From Occallatibacter riparius (GTDB lineage Bacteria; Acidobacteriota; Terriglobia; Terriglobales; Acidobacteriaceae), in contig NZ_CP093313.1 of the NCBI RefSeq assembly GCF_025264625.1, forward strand, positions 992,001-1,056,000: DNA of 64,000 nt. The letters run 5' to 3'. The notes beneath the pieces were generated by a model. It saw only the letters and a program-made list of their open reading frames with translations, was not told where the DNA came from and searched no databases. The position numbers and the translations under genes were made by a program. This document shows positions 18,692-26,211 of this stretch, piece by piece. Each line of letters starts with the position of its first letter. Position 1 is the stretch's first letter.

Positions 18692-19150
18692 CTAGGTAAG
18701 GGCCTCGGGATCTTCGTCGATGCCGAGCGAGGACGGCTCGTAGGCGTCGCTCTTTCGGCGGCGTTGGAATTCACGCGCAGCGGTTATGTTGATTCGCTCG
18801 TAAATCTGGGTTCCACGGAACCTTGCAGCCTCAAGCAGCTGGGCCGGAACATCGGGGAGTGCGCTGACCGCGTATTTGATGAAAGAGTCGGTCAGGGCCA
18901 AGTGCAACTGATTCACGGTCTCGACGTGTTGCAGCCTTTTGCCGATCATCTCCCCTAATCGATCGATCAGTGAATAGAAGAGAATCTCCTGATCATCCCG
19001 CTTGGCCGATGCGAAAGTGACCAGGTAATCAAATACGTCGCTTTTGCTCTTGACGTTCAACTCTCCCTGAATCTTGTTGAAACGCTCGGCTTGAGCCTGG
19101 CTGAGTCGAAGAGTGAATTGAACGCTCTCCGATCTCTTTCGGGTATTCAT
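18692..19150 (-). CDS. relaxosome accessory ribbon-helix-helix protein (TraJ-like)
   Basis: A 152-residue protein with an N-terminal ribbon-helix-helix: SVQFTLRLSQAQAERFNKIQ with SKSDVFDYLVTFA, followed by a long helical domain. Such proteins bind the oriT repeat and load the relaxase; they often repress their own operon. The gene is first in the transfer operon, facing away from the oriT candidate. The presumed -10 box ends only eight bases from the ATG, so the transcript would be nearly leaderless. Confidence 0.75.
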   Translation of the reverse strand: MNTRKRSESVQFTLRLSQAQAERFNKIQGELNVKSKSDVFDYLVTFASAKRDDQEILFYSLIDRLGEMIGKRLQHVETVNQLHLALTDSFIKYAVSALPDVPAQLLEAARFRGTQIYERINITAAREFQRRRKSDAYEPSSLGIDEDPEALT

Positions 19151-19158
19151 GGCCGAAT

Positions 19159-19185
19159 ATTACAGCAATGCACATTTCACTACAA
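19159..19185 (-). promoter_or_regulatory. promoter with palindromic operator (site b)
   Basis: Minus-strand TTGTAG (-35-like) and TGTAAT (-10-like) flank TGAAATGTGCATTGC, the operator core seen at site a. It drives the relaxase/coupling-protein operon. Boxes are inferred from alignment of the repeated sites. Confidence 0.6.
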
Positions 19186-19563
19186 GCCGCCACCTCAATT
19201 TCAACCTGACTCACTTTGCACTTGCATCAGTCGATAGTGACTCTCACCTAGCATCAGAAGGTGCAATCGGATAGAAAAGAAACGCCACAAAATTAGAGTC
19301 ACACCTTTTATGTTCCACTACCGCTATACCCGTTGAGACCGGCTGCTTGCGAGCAGCCCACCCCTTCGAGGCCTTCGGCCGGAAAGTGCAGCCTACGGCT
19401 GCAACGAGAAACGAGATCAAGCGAGACAGACCGAGCCTAGCCGAGATTGCAGGGGGAACATACTGCCCAATCTGTACTCTGACTGCCTGAGTCTCGCTTG
19501 CTATCGGGTAAGCGCGACCTGTCTCGCTTCGGCTCTTGCATTGTTTGCGTTTCTCTGGCATGG
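19186..19563. other. oriT: candidate origin of transfer (oriT) with hairpins
   Basis: A gene-free stretch of about 380 bases between the divergent TraJ-like/relaxase and TraK/L/M operons, exactly where RP4 has oriT. It holds several inverted repeats: GGCTGC/GCAGCC (19341-19358), GGCCTTCGGCC (19370-19380), GCAGCC-TAC-GGCTGC (19388-19402), and a long-range pair AAGCGAGACAG (19419-19429) with CTGTCTCGCTT (19519-19529). I could not find an RP4-type nic consensus, so the nick position is unknown. Confidence 0.6.
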
Positions 19564-19590
19564 TGATATTGAAATGTGCTCGTCAGTACC
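19564..19590 (+). promoter_or_regulatory. promoter with half-operator (site e)
   Basis: Plus-strand TGATAT, then TGAAATGTGCTCGTC, then AGTACC in front of the TraK-like gene. The left half of the operator (TGAAATGTGC) is conserved and the right half is replaced by CTCGTCAGTA, a variant shared with site d2 near repA. Confidence 0.45.
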
Positions 19591-19621
19591 CGAACGCATC
19601 GTCGAACTACAAGCTTTAGTC

Positions 19622-20074
19622 GTGAAATTCTCCGGCCTCAGAGGTGCTGCGCATCTGCGCGCACGTTTGCTGAGGGGAATGTCAGTCGAACTGATTGCGG
19701 CGTACGGGACCGGGCTCACATTGAAAGAGATTTGGAAGGCCCTCTGCGAACACGGATACCAGGGCAGCTATCCGCAGTTCTGTAAGACATGCGGGCGGAT
19801 CGTCGGGTTGCGCCGCGAGTCGCGGTCTGCCGAAACAAACGTAGAAGAAATCCTCCGCCCCCAGAAGGGGGAAAGAGTAGTAGCGCAAGGCGAGTCGAGC
19901 AGCTCGGCTAACGATGGAAGTGAGATTCAGGAGAGGGGAAAACCAGCATGGCAGCAGCAGAGAGAACAAGTAGCGGCGAGACTGGATCGGGAGGCGGAGG
20001 AGTATCGCCGGCGGGAGTCGAGCAAGGTCAAGCCCAAGCTGTTCACGAATCATCCATTCGAACCGCCGAGATGA
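19622..20074 (+). CDS. traK: TraK-like oriT-binding protein
   Basis: About 150 residues. LTLKEIWKALCEHGYQGSYP followed by QFCKTCGRIVG matches the DNA-binding core of RP4 TraK (the segment with IWEHMRETG and SYETFRSHARR), followed by a low-complexity Gln/Glu/Arg-rich tail and a short end KLFTNHPFEPPR, like the FTFNP end of RP4 TraK. TraK binds next to the nick site and bends DNA in the relaxosome. The frame is open from 19541, but an ATG at 19574 lies inside the operator; the GTG at 19622 or ATG at 19679 is more likely. It overlaps traL by ATGA. Confidence 0.7.
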   Translation: MKFSGLRGAAHLRARLLRGMSVELIAAYGTGLTLKEIWKALCEHGYQGSYPQFCKTCGRIVGLRRESRSAETNVEEILRPQKGERVVAQGESSSSANDGSEIQERGKPAWQQQREQVAARLDREAEEYRRRESSKVKPKLFTNHPFEPPR

Positions 20075-20826
20075 ATGGAGAATGGCCCGGAGAACTTAAG
20101 CCCAAACGGGTGGTCTTTCCGATGGCGGGCAAAGGTGGCGTTGGAAAAACAACAGTGATGGCAACGTTGGCCGAGTGGTATGCGAGCAACGGATTCAAGG
20201 TGGCCATGTTCGATATGGACCCGGACAACAAGGCTGAAGGATCGCTCTTTTCATTTTTCCCGGATGCTCACAAGCTGCCCGCCCTTGAGAACTGGACATA
20301 TGACAAATTGCTGGGAGTGTCGCTGGACTCGGAGGCGGACATCGTCCTGGCAGACATGGGCGCAGCGCAAGGCCATCGGATGATTCCGTGGTTTCGCGAT
20401 TTTTACCGCGTAATGCAGGATTCGGGAATTCCTCTGCGCTGGACGGCAATCGGCGTGGTAGACACCGATATTGCATCGGCCCGGTCGGTTCTCGATTGGG
20501 GTGAGGCGCTGCAGGACGGCGTGGATTACCTGATCGTCCACAACCATCATCGCGAGGACGCGATTTCGGCGTGGGAGAGTCCAGCGATCGCAGGGCTTGT
20601 TTCCGCTTTTCGGCGGGCGTTCTCTCCAATGGAAATCCGCATGGACGCGCGTAGGCCCGATCTCCAGAAGTTCATGCGGATCGGCTGTGACACGCTCACC
20701 GCGGTCGGGGACCGAAAGGCGAAGGCGCCGGAATTGAGAGCGCCCGACATGATGCTGCGTGCGCGAACCTATCGGTTCCGAGCATTCAACGAATTCGCGA
20801 CTGTTCAGAGGGTCCTTTTGCCATGA
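20071..20826 (+). CDS. traL: TraL-like ParA/MinD family ATPase
   Basis: A 251-residue ATPase with the deviant Walker A GKGGVGKTT near residue 19, MFDMDPDNKAEG (Walker A') and LADMGAAQG. It has the P-loop fold of ParA/MinD and sits in the position of RP4 traL. The open frame extends to 19948, but the ATG at 20071 overlaps the traK stop (ATGA) and puts the P-loop near the N-terminus as in the family. There is no ParB gene next to it, which supports a transfer role over partition. Confidence 0.8.
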   Translation: MNGEWPGELKPKRVVFPMAGKGGVGKTTVMATLAEWYASNGFKVAMFDMDPDNKAEGSLFSFFPDAHKLPALENWTYDKLLGVSLDSEADIVLADMGAAQGHRMIPWFRDFYRVMQDSGIPLRWTAIGVVDTDIASARSVLDWGEALQDGVDYLIVHNHHREDAISAWESPAIAGLVSAFRRAFSPMEIRMDARRPDLQKFMRIGCDTLTAVGDRKAKAPELRAPDMMLRARTYRFRAFNEFATVQRVLLP

Positions 20827-21500
20827 ACTCATCCACAGCAGAGTTGAAAATGGGTTCGACCGATTGGATTCGTGATCTTGTCTACCTGGCGTTTCCCGAG
20901 GGCGATGCCAGGGAACGCGTTCTTCTCGACCTTATTCAGCAGTTCGCGAAGATGGACCCGCAAGATCCCGAGTGGCTGCGATACAAGCTGACCGTGGTCG
21001 AATGCAGAGCGATGGAGAACATCGCTGCCGGCCTGGTCGCGTCGGCTGCTGCGCAAGATCGGCTCCGCGGGGTCACGAGGGAGATTTCCGACTTTGCGGC
21101 TCGCGAATTGAAGGTCACCGTCCAAAATGCAGCCGCTGAGACGCGGCAGCTTCTGGAGGACGTTCAGGCCAACTTGCACGACGCCATTGCCGGCGAGGCA
21201 ATCCTCAAAAGCTATACAGAGGAAACGAGGGAAAGATTCGGCATCGTGATCGCTCGAATCATGGAGGCACAGCTCGGAAGGGCGCTCGAAATCAGCCAGG
21301 CCAAAATGGAGTTGTGGGTGACCAGCAAGCTCAACGACTCTATTAAGCAGGCCGAAGGCGCACTCGCCGCCGTGACAAGGGATTTTCGCGTCAAACTCTT
21401 CGGAGCCTGGAGCAGCCTGTTGTGGGGCGTCTTCGCTGCGGGCTTATTGGCTGGCGTCGGTCTCCTGGCCGGTGGTTTTTGGCTCGGGCGGCATTGGTAG
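20823..21500 (+). CDS. traM: TraM-like membrane-anchored coiled-coil protein
   Basis: A 225-residue, mainly helical protein with a single C-terminal membrane helix pair (about 196-222, SSLLWGVFAAGLLAGVGLLA then GGFWLGRHW). It follows traL with an ATGA overlap, the place of traM in the RP4 leader operon. RP4 TraM is shorter, and I rely on synteny and the tail anchor more than on sequence motifs. Confidence 0.6.
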   Translation: MNSSTAELKMGSTDWIRDLVYLAFPEGDARERVLLDLIQQFAKMDPQDPEWLRYKLTVVECRAMENIAAGLVASAAAQDRLRGVTREISDFAARELKVTVQNAAAETRQLLEDVQANLHDAIAGEAILKSYTEETRERFGIVIARIMEAQLGRALEISQAKMELWVTSKLNDSIKQAEGALAAVTRDFRVKLFGAWSSLLWGVFAAGLLAGVGLLAGGFWLGRHW

Positions 21501-21511
21501 AGGTGCAGTTG

Positions 21512-21634
21512 ATGTTCTGGATATCATATTCCGTCACCTTCGTCTTGGCCTCGGCGATTTCTATAGCGTTGATGGCAGTCCGCTTCGTGCTTTCAGCCGT
21601 GGGAAGAGCGTTTAGAGTTATCGCTCCGCTCTAG
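21512..21634 (+). CDS. 40-residue membrane protein, end of traKLM operon
   Basis: A short frame starting at an ATG eight bases after GAGG, 11 bases downstream of the TraM-like gene. It encodes one hydrophobic helix (MFWISYSVTFVLASAISIAL) and a basic end. Co-directional and closely spaced, so probably a real accessory peptide of this operon. Confidence 0.5.
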   Translation: MFWISYSVTFVLASAISIALMAVRFVLSAVGRAFRVIAPL

Positions 21635-22079
21635 CCCCACAATTCTTGCACTTGTAGTGCGGGTCACTTTCCGTTGTGGTTGTCGAAGGTAAATGAAGTT
21701 CGGCGAGCAGGTGCTCAACCATTGGCTTGTCTTTCAATATGCATCTGTCGGCGAAAAACATAAATGTGTCTGTTTTTGTGTTGTAAACAACACGACCCCG
21801 AGGATAGTCCTCGTATTCTGTATCCCGCGGAACGATGCGATTACGTTGAAGAAACTTCCACAAGTGTATGTGGTCTTCTTTGTAGTTTTTGAACTCTCCC
21901 CATGGTTCGGCTTCGACGAGTGGGTCCCCGAAGACCAAAGGTTTGCCGTCGACCACCCAGAATATGCCGATTTGGGGGGCACCTACATCCCTTAGCTTTT
22001 TCCGGGCTTGTCCTCTCTCATATATTTCAGCGAGCATCTTCCTTAGGTCGTCCTGTGAAGAATAGTCGTCGCTGCTCAT
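21618..22079 (-). CDS. hypothetical protein with C-terminal zinc-ribbon knuckle
   Basis: A 153-residue protein with strands such as IGIFWVVDGKPLVFG, followed by an RGRVVYNTKTDTFMFFADRC segment that resembles a conserved but uncharacterised bacterial family in which a product is compared with an own-description of stored data. The C-terminus has CKNCG, half of a zinc ribbon. Its 3' end overlaps the plus-strand small membrane gene by 17 bases. Function unknown. Confidence 0.55.
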   Translation of the reverse strand: MSSDDYSSQDDLRKMLAEIYERGQARKKLRDVGAPQIGIFWVVDGKPLVFGDPLVEAEPWGEFKNYKEDHIHLWKFLQRNRIVPRDTEYEDYPRGRVVYNTKTDTFMFFADRCILKDKPMVEHLLAELHLPSTTTTESDPHYKCKNCGARAER

Positions 22080-22377
22080 AAAGCCTCCGTTGGAATAATC
22101 CGACCAGATTGGCCTAATGTGCGCCCTGCGACAGGTTTAATTCCGATACCGCATTTGCGCATGGGCCGTGTGCGTGCGTGAGATAGTCGTAGTCATCATT
22201 GCGGCATCCTGAAGACATGAGGGCTATTCCTCATCACAAAAGCCCTGCAGGGAAGCGCGGCGTTGACGAAGAGGGTGTCTTTGGTGCTTTCAGTTCCGTA
22301 TGCACCATGGATATGTCCGACAACGTGTTACGGTCCTGGGTACTCACGCCGGTGCATCGTCGAACAAATTACGCCAA
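22080..22377. other. intergenic stretch without a supported gene
   Basis: About 300 bases between two minus-strand genes. An open frame on the plus strand here runs antisense to the next small gene and has no domain-like character. I see no strong repeat or hairpin. Confidence 0.4.
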
Positions 22378-22584
22378 CTACTTCAGCACACTCCACTTCT
22401 CCCATTTGTTACAAGAGCTCGTAGCATTCTTCTGTTGTCTATTCCATACCCCGCCGACGCACTCACCCTTGTCTTCGTCGCTTCCGTACAGCACGTGGTC
22501 GCGGTACCTTGAAGCGTTTCTTGTCCCTCCCCATTTTTGGCAAGTCACGCATTGTTTATACAGTGGCGATTTTTCTTTTGACAT
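22378..22584 (-). CDS. small cysteine-rich protein
   Basis: A 68-residue protein with a C-x2-C-x2-W-x-G motif (CVTCQKWGG), a GECVGGVW motif and a final SCNKWEKW. The four cysteines and conserved tryptophans suggest a small metal-binding module found on mobile elements. The ATG at 22584 has GGAGG five bases upstream, better than the frame start at 22629. Confidence 0.6.
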   Translation of the reverse strand: MSKEKSPLYKQCVTCQKWGGTRNASRYRDHVLYGSDEDKGECVGGVWNRQQKNATSSCNKWEKWSVLK

Positions 22585-22690
22585 TTTTCCTCCATTTCCT
22601 TGCTCCAAGGAAAATTCGCTAGACGGCAAGAAGGAGCATTTCCTTGACGACCGCTAAGTTCAATCTCCTGGATTTGGACATGCATTGTTC

Positions 22691-23680
22691 TCAATGGCTG
22701 AAGGTGAAGTCGCCGTTTTCGTCTTGAGGGTAATCGAGAATGGCGGTTTCAAATTGTATGGGCCTGTCCAAGGATGGTTGATTGGTCGCCTGATTCAGGC
22801 ATGCGAAGATACTCGGCTCGGAAATGAGCGGATGAAGTTTCGGGGCCAGCAACACTGCCGAAATACGGCTGCACGCAACGATGTCTTCGGGCGCAATTGC
22901 GCAGTTGCTTCGCGCTTTTTGGGATTTGAACTCGAAAGCGGCTGAGGCACCGATGGAGTCGCGCATAACGCTTGCGTAAAAGAACAGTTCCGAGACTGCG
23001 CCTACCTTTTCGTTGCCGCGCTTTTTCAATTCGAACAGGACCAGGGTGTCGGCTCGAATGCCGATCAGATCGATGCCGCTTTTTCCGCCGGTAAAGATTC
23101 GATTTCCGCTGGTCACGCGTCCGTCAAACAACCCTACAGGCCACTGGCGCATGACCTTATCGAGCTGGAAGCGCGCCTTGAATGCCTTGGAAACCTCGAG
23201 GGCAAGTTCCAGGTCCGATTCACTTCGTCCATCGCGGGAAGCGGCGAACATCCGTTCTTTGGAGTGAGTTTCAGGAGCTTCACTGCGATCGTTGGACTGA
23301 TTCCAGATACGCTTGCCTCGCGTTAGTGCTTTCGGCTCTGGCATGAACGCGGTGATCACCCGATCGGGAAACAAGTCGGCAAAGCGCCTAAGGCGATAAA
23401 GAAATCGCTGATAATGCGGCCCGTCTTGCTTCGCGGTTGGGTCGATATCAATCTGAACGCGATTCACCTTGCAATGGCAGAGCAGCGTCAGTGCCCAACC
23501 CTCGAATGCGGCGGCATCGGATTGCATGTTTGCCAGCAGTCCTTTTTCCTTCATCGTGATGGTCGCGAGCTCACGCGTTCCGCCGAGTACAATCTCACTG
23601 TTTTTGGGAAATTGGCATGCCTTCAAGGCAGAGAGGCTGCTTCGAAGCTCCGCCTGCCAGGTCTTGTTATCAAAACTCAA
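22691..23680 (-). CDS. PD-(D/E)XK nuclease-like protein
   Basis: A 329-residue protein. The second half holds GGKSGIDLIGIRADTLVLFE then LKKRGNEK near residues 195-222: Asp in GIDL, then Glu-Leu-Lys, the active-site signature of PD-(D/E)XK nucleases, followed by a helix with GAVSELFFYASVM. The first ~140 residues are a separate domain I do not recognise. It begins at a TTG with GGAG eight bases upstream and follows an RNase J-like gene by 14 bases, so the two are one operon. Together they look like a two-nuclease accessory or defence module. Confidence 0.65.
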   Translation of the reverse strand: MSFDNKTWQAELRSSLSALKACQFPKNSEIVLGGTRELATITMKEKGLLANMQSDAAAFEGWALTLLCHCKVNRVQIDIDPTAKQDGPHYQRFLYRLRRFADLFPDRVITAFMPEPKALTRGKRIWNQSNDRSEAPETHSKERMFAASRDGRSESDLELALEVSKAFKARFQLDKVMRQWPVGLFDGRVTSGNRIFTGGKSGIDLIGIRADTLVLFELKKRGNEKVGAVSELFFYASVMRDSIGASAAFEFKSQKARSNCAIAPEDIVACSRISAVLLAPKLHPLISEPSIFACLNQATNQPSLDRPIQFETAILDYPQDENGDFTFSH

Positions 23681-23694
23681 CTTGCACGCTCCGT

Positions 23695-24939
23695 TCAGGC
23701 GAGAAAAAAGTCCTGGCCATCGTTCAAGTTCACCACATTGGCAAAAACCTGCGAGTACTCTTGGCCATGCTCGGTGTGGATGGGAACGAGCACACGCGGA
23801 TGGAATGCTTCAGCCAGCTTCTTGAGGTCTTCAACCGTCGCATGCCCACTAGTGTGGGCATAAACAAAGTTCACAGCGGGATCGCTGCGGTAGGACGCGA
23901 TTTTGTCGCAGCCGTAGTAGCTGGCGTGGTTGCCATCAAGATACCCGAGCCATTGCGAATAAATCACATTGACAGGCACGGAAGCGCTTTTGAATGACTC
24001 GATGAACGGGAAGCTGGACACCTTGCCGAAGTAGAGAAATGCTTCCGGAGTGTCATGCAGATCTTCAGGCATCACCCGGCGGCGAAAAAGCCGGTTGCTG
24101 AAATCACCAAAATATTCAGGGTTGGCCTTCAACTCTTCATACTGGCTGCCTTTGGCATAAACCCGAATCTCTGGCCAATCCATACAGGGGGTGTTCTGAG
24201 TCACCAGTCGAAGCTGTTCGAGCACCCAGGCAGTGTAAATGTCAATGACCAGGAGCTTGGCAGCACGTTTGCAGGCCCGATAGGCGGAGACGATGCGGTC
24301 GATGTTTTGCGAGGACGATATCAGAAACGAGATGTTCCCCTGCTGGAGGATTGTCTCAAAGATCTTGTCTTCAACAGACTGTTCGTTCGGAAACTGATCG
24401 TTGCTTCGATGCAGCATGGTGCCTTCGAGGAAGAGCACGTCGATGTCGCGAACGGGGCGCTTAACGAGATTCTCGAAAAGTATTCTCTTGCGGCCATGCG
24501 AGCGAAGGTCACCGCTGTAGAACAGGCGCTTGCCTTCACCTTCGATGAGGAAGGCGTAGGCGTCGGTGGCGGAGTGATCGACGAGATAGGGGGTGATGGT
24601 GAAATCGCCGATGATAAACGGCTGCCAGGCCTTGAAGTCACGGAAGTTGAGCGCATATCTGTCGTCGCCGATAAACACCCGCGTGGCATCGATCAGGCTG
24701 CGGGCCAGCTTGCCGATGTAAACCGGAGTGCCTGGCGGCAACAAACTCATCAGGCCGAAGTGATCCTGGTGAGGGTGACTGACCAGAAGGGCATCAACGG
24801 ACAGGTGCGAAAGGTCTACGGGCTGGCTGTCGGGGTTAAGAGGAAGTCCGGCATCAAGGAGAATTGACGTCTTTCCCGACGAGATCTGGATGCAGGTCCC
24901 CCCGATCTCCCGGCTGCCTTTATGAATGGTGACTTGCAT
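23695..24939 (-). CDS. metallo-beta-lactamase/beta-CASP (RNase J-like) hydrolase
   Basis: A 414-residue protein with metal ligands in VSHPHQDHFG (near 55-63, HxHxDH), a His in YLVDHSATDAY, Asp in YSGDLRSHGR, and HTSGHATVEDL near the C-terminus, the beta-CASP His motif. This fold includes RNase J and CPSF-73-like nucleases acting on RNA or DNA ends. It is shorter than RNase J (about 550) and lacks the C-terminal dimerisation domain. First gene of a pair with a PD-(D/E)XK protein. Confidence 0.8.
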   Translation of the reverse strand: MQVTIHKGSREIGGTCIQISSGKTSILLDAGLPLNPDSQPVDLSHLSVDALLVSHPHQDHFGLMSLLPPGTPVYIGKLARSLIDATRVFIGDDRYALNFRDFKAWQPFIIGDFTITPYLVDHSATDAYAFLIEGEGKRLFYSGDLRSHGRKRILFENLVKRPVRDIDVLFLEGTMLHRSNDQFPNEQSVEDKIFETILQQGNISFLISSSQNIDRIVSAYRACKRAAKLLVIDIYTAWVLEQLRLVTQNTPCMDWPEIRVYAKGSQYEELKANPEYFGDFSNRLFRRRVMPEDLHDTPEAFLYFGKVSSFPFIESFKSASVPVNVIYSQWLGYLDGNHASYYGCDKIASYRSDPAVNFVYAHTSGHATVEDLKKLAEAFHPRVLVPIHTEHGQEYSQVFANVVNLNDGQDFFLA

Positions 24940-25088
24940 TAGTGCCCGATTTACCCGATGCCTTTCTCGCTTTTATGGAACAGCGCGCCCCTCGTTCTCT
25001 GTATGCCGTGCCGATCATTCTAGCCGCCATGAATGCCCCATTCTGTGTTCAAAAGCACAGGCGGAAAATCACGATTCCCCGGAAATCT

Positions 25089-25310
25089 TCAGACACCGCG
25101 GCGCGTCCTCTCGAAGGCGATCGCCTGTTTGATTTGCTTTGCGGTCACGTAGGGCCAATCCTTCTGGAACATTCTTATGTGCGCATCACAATCACTTCCG
25201 GCACAGTATTCGTAGACGTGCTCCGTACTCAGCCGCGTCCCGTCAATGCGTGGGTCGCCGCCCAGATATGCTGGATTGGAATCGAGAAGGGGCCACTTTT
25301 TCATTGGCAT
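25089..25310 (-). CDS. DUF433 family protein
   Basis: A 73-residue protein with GGDPRIDGTRLSTEHVYEYC and WPYVTAKQIKQAIAFER, the GxPxIxGTR type motif of DUF433, small antitoxin-like DNA-binding proteins. The usual partner is a PIN-like DUF5615 toxin encoded just downstream, but I see no such gene between here and the RNase J-like gene, so it looks orphaned. The ATG at 25310 has GGAGG eight bases upstream; the much longer open frame upstream is non-coding in character. Confidence 0.7.
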   Translation of the reverse strand: MPMKKWPLLDSNPAYLGGDPRIDGTRLSTEHVYEYCAGSDCDAHIRMFQKDWPYVTAKQIKQAIAFERTRRGV

Positions 25311-25328
25311 CGACAAGCCCTCCAGCAT

Positions 25329-25682
25329 ATTGGCAGATCTGGGTACATAACTATTCCATGGAAGATCGGATCGCCTGCGGCACGAGACAATAAATCTTCG
25401 CCTCCTTGCGTGCCCCACCAAGCACGATGGCCACACACTCCTCTCCCTGAGCGAACAAAGGGCACGGTAGTGATTCAAAATTCGCGAGAAGAAATTTACA
25501 CTTGCGGGCTCATCGAGAAAAGTTGTGGAAAACCCGAGGCGTCCATCTACGGCGCCGGATTTCTCCTCTGCCAGCAAATTACTGCTCCCATTCCGGATAT
25601 CACCGCTGCGCTGGGGGCGCTCCGAGAGGATGGAGCCCACGCTTGTTGGAAGTTTCGCCATATATTCGCCTATACTGATCCC
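25329..25682. other. intergenic stretch without a supported gene
   Basis: Long open frames cross this stretch on both strands, but only their ends (the DUF433 gene and the zinc-finger gene) look like protein. Shortly before 25683 there is a possible plus-strand promoter with TTGGAA and TATACT, 19 bases apart. Confidence 0.35.
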
Positions 25683-25898
25683 ATGTTTCACGCACCGACT
25701 TCCGGCCTGTGCCCGTTCGTCATCGCCTGTAAGGGGTGTCACGAGAACATTCCGGCGCCGGTGGAGACCTTGCCGGATGACTGGATCATTGCGGCGTGTC
25801 CGCTCTGCGGCCAAAGGCGCCGCTACTTGCCGGCAGAGATTTTCCAGGGAAGGCTGGCCCATCAGGTTATGGAGCAGCGGGACCGAGGTCAGAGGTGA
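25683..25898 (+). CDS. small zinc-finger-like protein
   Basis: A 71-residue protein with two Cys pairs, CKGCH and CPLCGQRRRYLP, 19 residues apart, the pattern of a four-cysteine zinc ribbon. The gene is followed four bases later by a small protein on the same strand. The family is unnamed as far as I can tell. Confidence 0.55.
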   Translation: MFHAPTSGLCPFVIACKGCHENIPAPVETLPDDWIIAACPLCGQRRRYLPAEIFQGRLAHQVMEQRDRGQR

Positions 25899-25901
25899 TC
25901 C

Positions 25902-26141
25902 GTGGGCCTGATGAGGCGGGCGATAGCTCGCGAGGAGCAGGAGCGAAAGAAGGCGATGGAAGAGCAGAGACGTACGGCGGCGGATCGATTTGCTTCGACG
26001 CTGGTGATTGCCGCCTCGATCATTGCGGCGATACGGCTGGCGAGAGATCAAGACATCAGCCGACCGTCGCCTAGGCTGACATCTGTCATAGCTGACAGTG
26101 TCGGGCTCGCCAGAAAGATTCTCGACGCGGTCGTGCGCTAG
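25902..26141 (+). CDS. small protein with basic N-terminus and one hydrophobic helix
   Basis: A 79-residue protein: an Arg/Glu-rich coiled segment (REEQERKKAMEEQRR), a hydrophobic helix STLVIAASIIAAIRL and a polar tail. It starts at a GTG just after the zinc-finger gene, so the two are probably co-translated. Function unknown. Confidence 0.5.
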   Translation: MGLMRRAIAREEQERKKAMEEQRRTAADRFASTLVIAASIIAAIRLARDQDISRPSPRLTSVIADSVGLARKILDAVVR

Positions 26142-26173
26142 GCTGCCGCTACTGATTTTGTGCGGGAGGAATC

Positions 26174-26206
26174 GCGGATTGGGCCGGGAAGTTCGGCCCA
26201 ATCCGC
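26174..26206. terminator. hairpin between convergent genes
   Basis: A perfect 12-base stem GCGGATTGGGCC / GGCCCAATCCGC with a nine-base loop, between the convergent small-protein and ArdC genes. There is no T-run on either side, so it may act bidirectionally or as an RNA-stabilising element. Confidence 0.5.
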
Positions 26207-26211
26207 CCCGA

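Noticed and set aside
20071..20826. ParA of a partition system with the ParB-like gene at 46.5-48.0 kb
   Set aside because: It is coupled to TraK- and TraM-like genes at oriT and lies 26 kb from the ParB-like gene, so TraL is the better reading.
22199..22657. 152-codon plus-strand frame
   Set aside because: Antisense to the small Cys-rich gene that has a good ribosome-binding site and a conserved motif pattern.
24942..25682. Plus-strand open frame leading into the zinc-finger gene
   Set aside because: The upstream part overlaps DUF433 antisense and has no recognisable pattern; the protein-like part begins at 25683.
25311..26201. Long minus-strand open frame upstream of DUF433
   Set aside because: Only the final 73 codons match a family and have a ribosome-binding site; the rest is Arg-rich, lacks domain character and overlaps plus-strand genes.
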